Notes under the pieces: model-generated | The model's database searches: none | What the model was told of the DNA's origin: nothing | The model's input: only the letters and a program-made list of their open reading frames with translations | DNA from: an uncultured Ruminococcus sp. | GTDB lineage: Bacteria; Bacillota; Clostridia; Lachnospirales; Lachnospiraceae | NCBI GenBank assembly: GCA_934359255.1 | Contig: CAKRLG010000008.1 | Coordinates: 35,044-99,043, forward strand | Reading direction: 5' to 3' | DNA length: 64,000 nucleotides | Shown here: positions 34,950 through 44,956 of the stretch, piece by piece | Layout of the letters: each line of letters opens with the position of its first letter | Position numbering within the stretch: position 1 is the stretch's first letter | Position numbers and translations under genes: made by a program

Positions 34950-36446
34950 ATGCAGATTTTAGTAACAGGAACGCAGATGAAGCAGCTTGACCGGTCTACG
35001 ATTGAGCAGATGGGAATTCCTTCTCTGGTTTTGATGGAACGGGCAGCGCTGGCGGTATTTGACTGTCTGAAGCAGCATTTTCCACTGAAAAAAACATTGG
35101 TTGTATGCGGTTCCGGCAATAACGGAGCAGATGGTGTTGCAGTTGCAAGACTTCTGCATCTGGCAGGATATCCGGTAGATCTTTATCTCGCCGGAAATCA
35201 CACATCCTTCACGGAAGAAATGAACATTCAGTGGCAGGCAGCTAAAAATTATCAGGTACCGATAGTCAACAACTGCCGGTTTTCTGAATATACTACTATT
35301 GTAGATGCACTTTTTGGTGTCGGATTATCCAGAGAATTGTCCGGAAAATACCAGGCTCTGGCAGAGGAAATCAATGCTTCCGGCATTCCGGTTCTTGCAG
35401 TGGATATTCCATCCGGCATCCATGCGGGCACGGGACAGGTTATGGGCACTGCCGTCCGGGCAACCGAAACGGTCACCTTTGCATACCGTAAGCTTGGGAT
35501 CAGTCTGTACCCTGGATCCGTCTATGCCGGACATATTCAGGTGAAAGATGTTGGCATCTACGGCGCATCCGAAGGTGTTTTTTCACTGGATAACAAAGAT
35601 GTTTCCTGGCTTCCTGTGCGGGATCCTGCCGGCAACAAAGGAACTTTCGGAAAAATCCTGCTGATAGCCGGAAGCCGTAATATGAGCGGGGCAGCTTACT
35701 TTTCTTCAAAGGCGGCGCTTTTAAGCGGTGCCGGGATGGTTCGTATCCTGACTGATGAGAGCAACCGTATCATCCTGCAACAGCAGTTTCCGGAAGCCAT
35801 GCTTTCGGTTTATGAACCTTCCATGTCACCGGATGAACTATCAGAAATTGTCAGAAAAGCAATGGACTGGGCAGATGTGATTGCTGTTGGCCCGGGACTT
35901 TCTACTTCCAAAGCAGCGGAGAACTTGTTGCAAACAGTATTGACATTCCGTCAAAGCAAGCCTATAGTCATTGATGCAGATGCTTTAAATCTTCTGGCAA
36001 AACGAAAAGATCTGCAGGCACAGTGCGATGCTTCCTGCATCCTCACCCCTCATCTTGGAGAAATGAGCCGGTTGGCAGAGTGTACGATCGGTGATCTGAA
36101 AGTACATCCACAGAAGTTTATGAATGTATTTTATAACAGCTGCCCCTGTACTCTGATCATGAAGGATGCGCGAACCTGGATTCGAACCGCAGACGGAAGC
36201 TTTTTCCTGAATCTGACCGGAAACGATGGGATGGCCACTGCAGGTTCGGGGGATGTTTTGTGTGGCATAGTTGCAGGATTGCTTGGTCAGGGAATGAATC
36301 CTTCCAAGGCAGCACCGTTTGCGGTATGGCTTCACGGGCTCGCCGGCGATCAGGCCGCCTCTGCCAAAGGCACCCGTTCCATGAACGCTACAGATATTCT
36401 TTCCGGTCTTGAAGCACAGCTGCAGAAAATGGACAGCCAGAATTGA
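34950..36446 (+). CDS. nnr: Bifunctional NAD(P)H-hydrate repair enzyme
   Basis: The 498-residue fusion joins a YjeF N-terminal epimerase domain (about 1-215: CGSGNNGADGVAVARLL) to an ADP-dependent NAD(P)H-hydrate dehydratase domain (about 220-495: NDGMATAGSGDVLCGIVAG). Together they repair hydrated NADH and NADPH. The start at 34950 begins the conserved part; the longer frame from 34812 would be encoded by the repeat block. The ribosome site (GAAAGTGAG) is weak. It is followed by alr 21 bases later, a common pairing. Confidence 0.95.
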   Translation: MQILVTGTQMKQLDRSTIEQMGIPSLVLMERAALAVFDCLKQHFPLKKTLVVCGSGNNGADGVAVARLLHLAGYPVDLYLAGNHTSFTEEMNIQWQAAKNYQVPIVNNCRFSEYTTIVDALFGVGLSRELSGKYQALAEEINASGIPVLAVDIPSGIHAGTGQVMGTAVRATETVTFAYRKLGISLYPGSVYAGHIQVKDVGIYGASEGVFSLDNKDVSWLPVRDPAGNKGTFGKILLIAGSRNMSGAAYFSSKAALLSGAGMVRILTDESNRIILQQQFPEAMLSVYEPSMSPDELSEIVRKAMDWADVIAVGPGLSTSKAAENLLQTVLTFRQSKPIVIDADALNLLAKRKDLQAQCDASCILTPHLGEMSRLAECTIGDLKVHPQKFMNVFYNSCPCTLIMKDARTWIRTADGSFFLNLTGNDGMATAGSGDVLCGIVAGLLGQGMNPSKAAPFAVWLHGLAGDQAASAKGTRSMNATDILSGLEAQLQKMDSQN

Positions 36447-36467
36447 ACATACAGGAGAAAATAAATT

Positions 36468-37598
36468 ATGAAAAAAAACAGTCGGATCTATGCCGCCATC
36501 CATCTGGATGCGTTGGAACAAAACCTGGAGAACATGAAAAAAAATCTTACACCAGGAACCAAAATGATTGGCGTGATCAAAGCCAATGCTTACGGTCATG
36601 GAGCAGTTCCCGTGGCACATCTTATGGAAGGAAAAGACTACATCTGGGGGTATGCGGTAGCTAATGTACCGGAAGCCGAAGAGCTTCGCGATGCCGGTTT
36701 ACAAAAACCGATACTGATCCTCGGTTATGTCTTTCCGGAAGATTACCAGACATTGGTGAAGCTGGATATCCGTCCGGCAGTGTTTGATTATGAAACAGCT
36801 GAAAAGATATCTCAGGAAGCTCAGAAAGCAGGTAAAGTACATCCGATCCATCTGGCATTTGATACCGGTATGACACGAATCGGTTTTCGTCATCCAAAGG
36901 AAAGTCTGCCTGAGATTCTGCGAATCAGCAAACTTCCGGGAATTACGATCGAAGGTGCGTTTACTCATTTTGCAAGAGCAGACGAACAGGATCTGACCTC
37001 TGCCCATCAGCAATTTGCAAACTATCAGGAATTTCTGACTTTGCTGGAAGAAGCCGGTATTCGGATTCCGATCCGTCACTGTAACAACAGTGCAGGAATC
37101 CTCTGGCACCGTGAGGGTGATCTCGATGCCGTACGTCCGGGAATTACCCTTTATGGTATCGCCCCCTCTGACGAAGTCGTTAATCCGGGCGTAGCACTGC
37201 AACCGGTAATGGAACTGAAAAGTCATATTTCATTCGTAAAAGAAGTGGAAGCAGGGGTAGCCGTAAGTTATGGCGGAACCTTTGTTACAACCAGAGATTC
37301 CACAAGGATCGCAACCATTCCGGTCGGTTACGCGGACGGTTATCCACGATCCCTCTCCAATAAGGGATACTTGCTGATCAACGGAAAGAAAGCACCGATT
37401 ATCGGCAGAGTCTGTATGGATCAGTTCATGGTTGATGTATCTGATATTCCGGAAGCAGTTCGTGGAACAGAAGTAACGTTACTCGGAACTGACCACGGCA
37501 ACAGGATCACCGCAGAAGAACTTGGTGATCTGTCCGGTCGTTTTTCCTACGAACTGATCTGCTGTATCACAAAACGTGTACCGAGAATCTACCTGTAA
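36468..37598 (+). CDS. alr: Alanine racemase
   Basis: The 376-residue PLP enzyme converts L- to D-alanine for peptidoglycan. The PLP lysine is K38 in VIKANAYGHG. The catalytic tyrosine region is visible before RVCMDQFMVDV, and GGTFVTTRDSTRIATIPVGYADGY is recognisable in the C-terminal domain. Length is normal. GGAG precedes the ATG. Co-transcribed with nnr; mazF follows after 186 bases. Confidence 0.97.
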   Translation: MKKNSRIYAAIHLDALEQNLENMKKNLTPGTKMIGVIKANAYGHGAVPVAHLMEGKDYIWGYAVANVPEAEELRDAGLQKPILILGYVFPEDYQTLVKLDIRPAVFDYETAEKISQEAQKAGKVHPIHLAFDTGMTRIGFRHPKESLPEILRISKLPGITIEGAFTHFARADEQDLTSAHQQFANYQEFLTLLEEAGIRIPIRHCNNSAGILWHREGDLDAVRPGITLYGIAPSDEVVNPGVALQPVMELKSHISFVKEVEAGVAVSYGGTFVTTRDSTRIATIPVGYADGYPRSLSNKGYLLINGKKAPIIGRVCMDQFMVDVSDIPEAVRGTEVTLLGTDHGNRITAEELGDLSGRFSYELICCITKRVPRIYL

Positions 37599-37739
37599 AA
37601 TCATTCATTGTAACGATCCAGTACCTTCACAGTTATAGAACAAAATACTTCGCGGATTACTACCTGCTGAATAGTGACCATCTATCGATAAATTTCTTAT
37701 ATACCTGCATACACCGGATAAACAGGGAAATACTATAGA

Positions 37740-37757
37740 TGTCAGAAATTTCTGACA
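37740..37757. promoter_or_regulatory. Perfect 18-bp palindrome upstream of mazF
   Basis: TGTCAGAAATTTCTGACA is its own reverse complement and ends 27 bases before the toxin start codon. It is a candidate operator. Confidence 0.5.
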
Positions 37758-37784
37758 GAACATAGGAATCGGAGTGTGGAGAAT

Positions 37785-38132
37785 GTGAATATAAGAAGAG
37801 GAGATATTTATTATGCGGATCTTCGTCCGGTGGTGGGAAGTGAGCAGGGAGGGATCCGTCCGGTACTCATCATCCAGAACGATATCGGGAACAAACACAG
37901 CCCGACAGTGATCTGTGCTGCCATTACTTCCAAGATGAATAAAGCCAAACTGCCTACGCACATCGAGATCAATGCATCTGCTTACGACATTGTCAGGGAT
38001 TCCGTCATTCTTCTCGAACAGCTGCGCACCATTGATAAAAAAAGGCTGAAAGACAAGATCTGTCATCTTGATCCGGAAGCCCTTGCAAAAGTAAACAAAG
38101 CACTGAAAATCAGTCTGGAACTTCCTACATAA
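37785..38132 (+). CDS. MazF/NdoA family endoribonuclease toxin
   Basis: The 115-residue protein matches the MazF/PemK fold: [30 protein letters not shown], then TSK...LPTHI and [17 protein letters not shown]. These are mRNA-cleaving toxins. The GTG at 37785 is chosen because the protein then starts like Bacillus NdoA (VKRGDVYFADL), with GGAG 10 bases upstream. In Bacillus the antitoxin gene lies between alr and ndoA; no antitoxin frame is present in the 186-base gap here. Confidence 0.93.
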   Translation: MNIRRGDIYYADLRPVVGSEQGGIRPVLIIQNDIGNKHSPTVICAAITSKMNKAKLPTHIEINASAYDIVRDSVILLEQLRTIDKKRLKDKICHLDPEALAKVNKALKISLELPT

Positions 38133-38143
38133 CATGGAGTTGC

Positions 38144-38172
38144 TTGACGAATAAATAGTAAGGTGATATACT
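38144..38172 (+). promoter_or_regulatory. Promoter of the CNNM-family gene
   Basis: TTGACG (38144-38149) and TATACT (38167-38172) have 17-base spacing, 66 bases before the ATG. Confidence 0.75.
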
Positions 38173-38238
38173 TTTTCGGGCATAACTGTGTGCTTATGCC
38201 TTATAATCTTATAATACGCACAGAAAAAAGGAGTGTAT

Positions 38239-39567
38239 ATGGATAGTAGTGACAATCCGGTCGCCGGGTGGATGTTATTTCTGCTGTTTATAGTAATCAA
38301 CAGTATTTTTTACGGATTCGGTTCCGCGATCCAGAACCTTAATGAAAATGAGATCGAAGACAAAGCGGAACAGGGAGACAGAAAAAGTAAACTTCTCCTT
38401 CACATTATGAATGCCCCTGGATCACTGATCCAAACTGTACAGTTTTACCATATGTTATTAAGCTTTCTGGTAGGTTATGTACAATTGAAAAGCGTTATGA
38501 AGACAGTATCTGTCAGTCTTTCTGCTACCACTGCAGGTGTCTTTTTCACAGAGATTCCCGGAAAGATCATACTGTTTATACTGGTACTTTTTGTGGATCT
38601 GATTTTACTGGCCACTTTCGGCATTCTGGTACCAAAAAGAATCTGCTCTCATCATGCAGCAGGTGCCGCTTATCGGATGGTACATATGGTGCAGGCAGGA
38701 ATTATTCTGGCCTGGCCGATCACAAAACTGATGGAACTTTTAACTAATCTCACTGTACGCCTGTTCGGTATTGATCCGAATCATACAGAAGATGATGTGA
38801 CAGAAGATGAAATCATTGATCTTGTGGATGAAGCCCATGAACAGGGTATCATTCAGGAGAGCGAAGCGGAGATGATCCAGAATATCATGGAATTTCATGA
38901 TAAATCAGCAAAAGATATTATGACTCACCGGAAAAATATCAACGCGCTGGACGATACTACTCTGCTGAAGGACGCCATTGTATACATGTCGGAACACAGT
39001 AATTCCCGTTATCCGGTATACCATGAAGATATTGATAATATTGTTGGATTTATCCATATCAAAGATGCCATGGAACATCAGAATCGGGCAGATTATGAAG
39101 TCAAAAGTCTGATACAGATTCCAAAGCTGGTTCGTTCCGTCGCTTATATCCCGGAAACCCGTGGAATCGATTCTCTCTTTCAGGCGATGCAGACGAAAAA
39201 AATCCATATTGCAATTGTTGTCGATGAATACGGACAGACCGCCGGACTGGTAACGATGGAAGATATTCTGGAAGAAATTGTAGGAAACATCTTCGATGAA
39301 TACGATGAATCCGAAGAATTTATCCAGCCACAGTTCGACGAAAGTATTCTGATGGATGGTCTGACACCACTGGATGATGTGGAAGAAGTACTGGGTATTG
39401 ACCTTGGTGATCATGCTTTTGAAACCTTAAACGGATATCTTACTTCACTGCTGGGGCACATTCCGACAGCTGAAGATAAAGAGATAAATGCGAATGGATA
39501 TTGTTTCCAGATTCTTTCTGTTGAGGACAATATTATTCAAAAAATAAGAGTAGAAAAAATACAATAG
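38239..39567 (+). CDS. CNNM/CorC-type membrane protein (hemolysin family)
   Basis: The 442-residue protein has a DUF21 membrane domain of three to four helices (about 8-170), two CBS domains (from about [14 protein letters not shown], with a second near [27 protein letters not shown]) and a C-terminal CorC_HlyC domain. Members are linked to magnesium or cobalt efflux and are mislabelled hemolysins. The ATG at 38239 follows AAAAGGAG; a GTG two codons earlier overlaps the SD region. Confidence 0.92.
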   Translation: MDSSDNPVAGWMLFLLFIVINSIFYGFGSAIQNLNENEIEDKAEQGDRKSKLLLHIMNAPGSLIQTVQFYHMLLSFLVGYVQLKSVMKTVSVSLSATTAGVFFTEIPGKIILFILVLFVDLILLATFGILVPKRICSHHAAGAAYRMVHMVQAGIILAWPITKLMELLTNLTVRLFGIDPNHTEDDVTEDEIIDLVDEAHEQGIIQESEAEMIQNIMEFHDKSAKDIMTHRKNINALDDTTLLKDAIVYMSEHSNSRYPVYHEDIDNIVGFIHIKDAMEHQNRADYEVKSLIQIPKLVRSVAYIPETRGIDSLFQAMQTKKIHIAIVVDEYGQTAGLVTMEDILEEIVGNIFDEYDESEEFIQPQFDESILMDGLTPLDDVEEVLGIDLGDHAFETLNGYLTSLLGHIPTAEDKEINANGYCFQILSVEDNIIQKIRVEKIQ

Positions 39568-39584
39568 AAAAAGGAGTTTTTATT

Positions 39585-40313
39585 ATGTCAGGACATTCTA
39601 AGTTTGCCAATATCAAACATAAGAAAGAAAAGAATGATGCAAAAAAAGGAAAAATCTTTACAATTATCGGTCGTGAGATCGTAATTGCCGTAAAAGAGGG
39701 CGGTCCGGATCCGGAAAACAACAGCAAGCTGCGTGATGTCATCGCAAAAGCAAAAGCAAACAACATGCCGAACGATACCATCGAACGCGGTATCAAGAAA
39801 GCAGCTGGTGATGCCAATGCTGATAACTATGAAATGATCACCTATGAAGGTTATGGTCCGAACGGTATCGCGATCATCGTAGATACCCTGACCGACAACA
39901 AAAACCGTACTGCTGCAAACGTAAGAAGTGCTTTCACAAAGGGAAGCGGAAACGTTGGTACTCCTGGATGTGTATCTTTCATGTTCGATAAAAAGGGTCA
40001 GATCATTGTTGCAAAGGAAGACTGCGAGATGGAAGCGGATGACCTGATGATGATGGCTCTGGATGCCGGTGCAGAAGACTTTTCCGAGGAGGATGACTGC
40101 TATGAGATCATCACTGATCCGGACGACTTCTCCACTGTCCGCGAAGCTCTGGAAAAAGAAGGCGTGGTAATGGCAGAGGCAGAAGTTACCATGATTCCGC
40201 AGAATTATGTGGAACTGACAGATGAAACTGCTATCAAAAATCTGCAGAGAACTCTGGATCTTCTGGAAGATGATGATGATGTACAGGCTGTATATCACAA
40301 CTGGGACGAATAA
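39585..40313 (+). CDS. yebC: YebC/PmpR family protein
   Basis: The 242-residue protein is a typical YebC ([22 protein letters not shown] start, [22 protein letters not shown]-like SPGCVSFMF region). The family was annotated as transcription factors; some members assist translation of proline stretches. Its start is 17 bases after the CNNM gene with AAGGAG upstream; the two may be co-transcribed. Confidence 0.96.
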   Translation: MSGHSKFANIKHKKEKNDAKKGKIFTIIGREIVIAVKEGGPDPENNSKLRDVIAKAKANNMPNDTIERGIKKAAGDANADNYEMITYEGYGPNGIAIIVDTLTDNKNRTAANVRSAFTKGSGNVGTPGCVSFMFDKKGQIIVAKEDCEMEADDLMMMALDAGAEDFSEEDDCYEIITDPDDFSTVREALEKEGVVMAEAEVTMIPQNYVELTDETAIKNLQRTLDLLEDDDDVQAVYHNWDE

Positions 40314-40327
40314 AACAATGGTATTTT

Positions 40328-40369
40328 GCGCCGGAGGCATGATTTCTCATGTCTCCGGCGTATTTTTTT
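40328..40369 (+). terminator. Terminator after yebC
   Basis: GCGCCGGAGGCATGA (40328-40342) pairs with TCATGTCTCCGGCGT (40347-40361), allowing one wobble and one terminal mismatch, followed by a seven-T run. Confidence 0.9.
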
Positions 40370-40435
40370 GTCCATAACTGTCCATACTGATTGGGAACAC
40401 TGACAGTTCACAGAAAGTAAAAGGAGATACCGAAT

Positions 40436-41101
40436 ATGGACAAACAGGAAACGCAAAAAAAACTACAGCCAGAAGCAGAACCGATAGATAACGCTGTCCC
40501 CCTGGAAAGCCGGATTCATCTGCTCACCATCATTGGAGAAGTGGAAGGGCACGAATCTCTGGGAGATCGTACCAAATCCACCAAATATGAAGAAATTCTT
40601 CCGCGGCTTGCTCTGATTGAAGATGATGAACAAATTGAAGGAATCCTGATTCTTTTGCACACGGTAGGTGGTGATGTGGAAGCCGGGCTTGCTATCGCAG
40701 AGATGATCGCATCCCTCAGCAAACCAACCGTATCACTGGTTTTAGGGGGCGGACATTCCATCGGTGTTCCTCTTGCCGTCTCTGCTGATTACAGTTTCAT
40801 CGTCCCAAGCGCGACCATGGTTCTTCATCCCGTGCGCACCAATGGTATGTTCATTGGTGTTATGCAGACCTATCGTAACATGGAAAAAACCCAGGACAGA
40901 ATCACCGGTTTTATCGCCGCGCATTCCAGTATCACTCAGCCACGTCTGGAAGAACTGATGCTTGATACCTCTATGCTGGTCAAAGATGTCGGAACCATGT
41001 TAGAGGGAGAGGATGCTGTCAGAGAAGGCCTGATCAACGAGATCGGTGGTATCCGGGACGCACTGAATAAGCTAAAAGAACTGATGCAGAAAAACATGTA
41101 G
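40436..41101 (+). CDS. tepA: ClpP-like protease TepA
   Basis: The 221-residue protein belongs to the ClpP/crotonase-fold TepA family (translocation-enhancing protein). The nucleophile is Ser108 in GGGHSIGVPLA. Length and the position upstream of uppP/ftsK resemble Bacillus ymfB next to spoIIIE. Its role in secretion or regulated proteolysis is poorly established. AAGGAG precedes the ATG. Confidence 0.9.
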   Translation: MDKQETQKKLQPEAEPIDNAVPLESRIHLLTIIGEVEGHESLGDRTKSTKYEEILPRLALIEDDEQIEGILILLHTVGGDVEAGLAIAEMIASLSKPTVSLVLGGGHSIGVPLAVSADYSFIVPSATMVLHPVRTNGMFIGVMQTYRNMEKTQDRITGFIAAHSSITQPRLEELMLDTSMLVKDVGTMLEGEDAVREGLINEIGGIRDALNKLKELMQKNM

Positions 41102-41170
41102 TTGTTCTGCCGATGAAATCATGTTAAAATACATAAACAGATAAGTTTATGTATTCGGAGGAACAAGGCT

Positions 41171-41350
41171 ATGAAACGTTGTACAGAGTGTGCGCTGTTA
41201 TTTGAAAACAGCCTGACTCATTGTCCACAGTGCGGACGACTTCTTGTCAAAGATAAAAAAAGTCCCCGGTTTTTTGTGATTACCGTACTTGCCATTATTC
41301 TGGCAATACTTTGCGGAGTTCTGATTTCTTTTTCTCCAATCATGGCTTGA
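41171..41350 (+). CDS. Zinc-ribbon membrane microprotein, 59 residues
   Basis: The frame encodes MKRCTEC...HCPQCG (a CxxC/CxxC zinc ribbon, residues 4-21) followed by one membrane helix (FFVITVLAIILAILCGVLI, about 34-52). GGAGG lies 9 bases upstream of the ATG and a terminator follows. The ribbon is predicted to face the cytosol. The layout, ribbon then helix, is shared with many zinc-ribbon anchor proteins. The partner is unknown. It lies between tepA and uppP. Confidence 0.8.
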   Translation: MKRCTECALLFENSLTHCPQCGRLLVKDKKSPRFFVITVLAIILAILCGVLISFSPIMA

Positions 41351-41386
41351 TTTCCAAAAGTTCAGATTTCCATCCGAAAAAAGGAG

Positions 41387-41413
41387 ACGGGAGATTGTAT
41401 CTCCCGTATTTTT
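41387..41413 (+). terminator. Terminator overlapping the uppP promoter
   Basis: ACGGGAGAT (41387-41395) and ATCTCCCGT (41399-41407) form a 9-bp hairpin with a 3-base loop, then A and five T. The uppP -35 box lies inside the hairpin. Confidence 0.85.
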
Positions 41414-41423
41414 ATGATATAAT
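41395..41423 (+). promoter_or_regulatory. Promoter of uppP
   Basis: TTGTAT (41395-41400) and TATAAT (41418-41423) have 17-base spacing, 51 bases before the uppP ATG. Confidence 0.75.
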
Positions 41424-41474
41424 AATATTTTGATGTAAGAGAAGTACACAAATAAACAATTAACGAGGATAACC

Positions 41475-42350
41475 ATGAGTTTTTTTGACGCCATGATTCT
41501 GGGAATTGTCCAGGGGCTTACGGAATTTTTGCCGGTGAGCAGTTCCGGCCATCTGGTCATCTTTGAAAATTTATTGAATATCCGAACAGATACCGATGTA
41601 CTTTTTCATGTGTTGCTGCACATTGGTACACTGATCGCTATTTGTCTGGTTTTTAAAAACGATCTGTTCCGTATGTTGGTGGAAACCATACATATTTTTC
41701 AGGATCTGACTGCCAATTTTAAAATATATATTGATAATAAAATGCATAGTGCACAGACAACACCCTATCACAAGATTCTTTGTAACAATTACCGCACCAT
41801 GGTTGCGATGATACTGATTTCTACAATACCAACCGGCATTCTTGGCTATCTGCTGCAGAATCTTGTTGACCTGTGGAGTTCTTCCCTTCTGGTCACCGGA
41901 CTTGGTTTGTTTATCACTGCAGTTTTACTGCTTGTAGTTGATAACTGGCAATTGGGTAATAAGCTGCCAAAGCATATTACCGTTCCTCAGGCTCTCGCTA
42001 TCGGCGTATGTCAGGGAATCAGTGTAATTCCCGGAATTTCCCGTTCCGGTATCACTATAACCGCCGGATTTTTATGCGGTTTTCGCCGCGGTTTCGCCAT
42101 TCGATATTCTTATCTTGTATCGATTCCGGCAATCCTGGGTGCTATGATTCTTGAATGTGGAAAACTGGGATCAAAATCTGTCACCTGGTCTCTTGGATTC
42201 AGTTATGTAGCAGGTATGCTCACCGCAGCTGTTGTCGGATATTTTTCCATTCGATTTATGCTGGCTTTTATAAAAAAGAAAAAACTTCGCATTTTTTCCA
42301 TCTATTGTTTTATCATGGGAATTTTTGCGATTGTCTGTCATTTTGTATAG
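41475..42350 (+). CDS. uppP: Undecaprenyl-diphosphatase UppP (BacA)
   Basis: The 291-residue polytopic membrane protein removes a phosphate from undecaprenyl diphosphate to recycle the wall lipid carrier. The two signatures are GLTEFLPVSSSGH (residues 14-26, including E17) and GISRSGIT. It is slightly longer than the usual 265-275 residues because of an insertion of about 30 residues in a loop (QDLTANFKIYIDNKMHS). GAGGA precedes the ATG. ftsK follows after 32 bases. Confidence 0.96.
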   Translation: MSFFDAMILGIVQGLTEFLPVSSSGHLVIFENLLNIRTDTDVLFHVLLHIGTLIAICLVFKNDLFRMLVETIHIFQDLTANFKIYIDNKMHSAQTTPYHKILCNNYRTMVAMILISTIPTGILGYLLQNLVDLWSSSLLVTGLGLFITAVLLLVVDNWQLGNKLPKHITVPQALAIGVCQGISVIPGISRSGITITAGFLCGFRRGFAIRYSYLVSIPAILGAMILECGKLGSKSVTWSLGFSYVAGMLTAAVVGYFSIRFMLAFIKKKKLRIFSIYCFIMGIFAIVCHFV

Positions 42351-42382
42351 AGCATATCAGATAAGGGGAGGAGATAATATCT

Positions 42383-44929
42383 ATGCCGTCAACGGGGACA
42401 CGAAAAAAAAAGAGTACTGCCGGAAGGAAAACATCCCGTAAAAAAACACCTTCCGCTAAAAAGCGCCAGAAACAGGCGTATAACCGGGAGCTGGTTACAG
42501 AGATCACGATTTTGATCACACTGGCAGTTTCCGTATTGCTGGTGATCAGCAATTTTGATATCGGTGGAAAAGTAGGAACTGTTATCAGCCAGTTTTTTTT
42601 CGGACTGCTTGGCTGGATGGCCTATCTGTTTCCGGTCGTTCTGTTTATGGGAACTGCATTTGCTATCGCAAACTATGACAATGACCTGATGCCTCGGAAA
42701 CTCTGGGGCGTAGCACTGGCGTTCTGGTGTCTTACTACACTGATTCATCTGTTTACACTCGGCTGTCTGAAGGGAGATACGGTAAGCGGATATTATACTT
42801 ATTGTTCACAGCACAAAACCGGTGGCGGAATCATCGGTGGTGCAACAGCTAAGTTTTTATGTATTTCTTTTGGTACTGCAGGTGCTTATGTGCTGATGTT
42901 TATTTTTCTGATTATCTCTGTGATCATTATCACACAGCATACGGTTCTTGCGCCATTAAAGAAGACTGGTGAAAAGGTATACCAGGAAGCCCTTGAAAGT
43001 CACGCACGCCGAGTAGAAGAACGTGGTGTATTCGCACTGGAAGAAACGAAACTGCCAAAAGAAAAAGAAAACAATACTGTTCCAGAAAAAGAAAAAGAAA
43101 ATGTAAAAAAAGAAAAACGAAAGCAGCGGGAAGAACGCAGGCTGGCCCGTGAAGCCGCAAAGGCAAATGCGACTTCTCCCGCCATGCCGGAGATTCATAT
43201 CGAACGCCCGGTGCCTGCTCCTGTCCCTGAGGAACCAGCCACATCCATCCAGCAGGAGCTTCCGTTTGATGTGCAGGAATTAAAACCGGATATAAACGTC
43301 GAAGCACAGGCAGACCCGGATATATCGGAAGAGCAGGATACTGTTACGGAAGCTCATACGGAAAAAGCCACACGTAACAGAAAGCCGCGTTCCTCACAGG
43401 AAGAGATCGCAAATGGTATAGAAAATATTCAGCAGGAAATTGCCAAAGAACCTGTAAAAAAAGAATATGTTTTTCCGTCTGTTGATTTTCTGAAACGAGG
43501 CGATCGAAATGCATCCGGAGATTCTGACGACCATCTGCGTGAAACTGCCATGAAATTGCAGACAACTCTGCACAATTTTGGCGTAAACGTAACCATCACC
43601 AATGTAAGCTGCGGACCAACTGTCACCCGATATGAACTGCAGCCGGAACAGGGTGTAAAAGTCAGTAAAATCGTTGGACTGGCAGATGATATCAAGCTTA
43701 ATCTTGCCGCTGCCGATATTCGAATCGAAGCACCGATCCCCGGAAAAGCAGCTGTCGGAATAGAAGTTCCAAACGCTACCAACAGTCCGGTTATGCTCCG
43801 GGATCTGTTAGAGACAAAGGAATTCCGAGAATTTTCATCGGAACTTGCATTTGCCGTCGGTAAAGATATCGCAGGAAAAACAGTTGTCGCAGATATCGGT
43901 AAGATGCCACATCTGCTGATTGCCGGTGCTACAGGATCGGGTAAATCTGTGTGTATCAATACTCTGATCATGAGTATCATCTATAAAGCCAGACCCGATG
44001 AAGTAAAGCTGATCATGATCGACCCGAAAGTAGTGGAGTTAAGTGTCTATAATGGTATTCCACATCTGTTCATTCCGGTAGTCACTGACCCGAAAAAAGC
44101 TGCCGGCGCACTGAACTGGGCTGTGGCAGAAATGACTGACCGCTATAACAAATTCGCAGAATACAACGTTCGTGACCTGAAAGGATATAATGCGAAAGTG
44201 GAGCAGCTGGCTGATATAGAAGACGAAAACAAACCACAGAAACTTCCAAAGATCGTGATCATTGTAGACGAGCTGGCAGATCTTATGATGGTAGCTCCCG
44301 GCGAAGTAGAAGATGCGATCTGCCGTCTGGCTCAGCTGGCCAGAGCAGCCGGTATTCATCTGATTATCGCCACACAGCGGCCATCCGTCAATGTCATCAC
44401 AGGACTGATCAAAGCAAACATGCCATCCCGTATTGCTTTTTCTGTATCTTCAGGTGTGGATTCGAGAACGATTTTGGATATGAATGGAGCAGAAAAACTT
44501 CTGGGAAAAGGAGATATGCTTTATTACCCACAGGGTTATCAGAAGCCGGTACGCTTGCAGGGAGCTTTTGTATCAGATAAGGAAGTGGGAAAAGTTGTGG
44601 AATTTCTCACAGACAATCATCAGACGGATCAGGTATATGACAGTAAGATCACTGATATGATGAATGCTTCTCAAAGCAGCACTTCCGGATCAGGTTCCGG
44701 ACAGGATCTGGATGCTTATTTCGTAGATGCAGGAAAATTTATCATTGATAAAGACAAAGCTTCTATTGGAATGTTGCAGCGTATGTTCAAGATTGGCTTT
44801 AACCGGGCTGCCCGCATAATGGACCAGTTATGTGAAGCCGGTGTCGTAGGTCCGGAAGAGGGGACGAAGCCACGAAAAGTTCTGATGTCGATGGAAGAAT
44901 TTGATACTTATATTGAAGAATGTTTATAA
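42383..44929 (+). CDS. ftsK: DNA translocase FtsK/SpoIIIE family
   Basis: The 848-residue protein has a basic N terminus, about four membrane helices (40-190), a charged Lys/Glu linker (about 205-350, KEKENNTVPEKEKEN), then the alpha/beta motor and the gamma winged helix. Walker A is GATGSGKSV; Walker B is VIIVDELADLM. The gamma domain ends with SIGMLQRMFKIGFNRAARI. It pumps DNA through the septum in division or sporulation. Length is typical of Firmicute SpoIIIE/SftA-like proteins with membrane domains. GGGGAGGA precedes the ATG. Confidence 0.96.
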   Translation: MPSTGTRKKKSTAGRKTSRKKTPSAKKRQKQAYNRELVTEITILITLAVSVLLVISNFDIGGKVGTVISQFFFGLLGWMAYLFPVVLFMGTAFAIANYDNDLMPRKLWGVALAFWCLTTLIHLFTLGCLKGDTVSGYYTYCSQHKTGGGIIGGATAKFLCISFGTAGAYVLMFIFLIISVIIITQHTVLAPLKKTGEKVYQEALESHARRVEERGVFALEETKLPKEKENNTVPEKEKENVKKEKRKQREERRLAREAAKANATSPAMPEIHIERPVPAPVPEEPATSIQQELPFDVQELKPDINVEAQADPDISEEQDTVTEAHTEKATRNRKPRSSQEEIANGIENIQQEIAKEPVKKEYVFPSVDFLKRGDRNASGDSDDHLRETAMKLQTTLHNFGVNVTITNVSCGPTVTRYELQPEQGVKVSKIVGLADDIKLNLAAADIRIEAPIPGKAAVGIEVPNATNSPVMLRDLLETKEFREFSSELAFAVGKDIAGKTVVADIGKMPHLLIAGATGSGKSVCINTLIMSIIYKARPDEVKLIMIDPKVVELSVYNGIPHLFIPVVTDPKKAAGALNWAVAEMTDRYNKFAEYNVRDLKGYNAKVEQLADIEDENKPQKLPKIVIIVDELADLMMVAPGEVEDAICRLAQLARAAGIHLIIATQRPSVNVITGLIKANMPSRIAFSVSSGVDSRTILDMNGAEKLLGKGDMLYYPQGYQKPVRLQGAFVSDKEVGKVVEFLTDNHQTDQVYDSKITDMMNASQSSTSGSGSGQDLDAYFVDAGKFIIDKDKASIGMLQRMFKIGFNRAARIMDQLCEAGVVGPEEGTKPRKVLMSMEEFDTYIEECL

Positions 44930-44956
44930 CATATATTTTTTTAAAGGAGAATAAAA

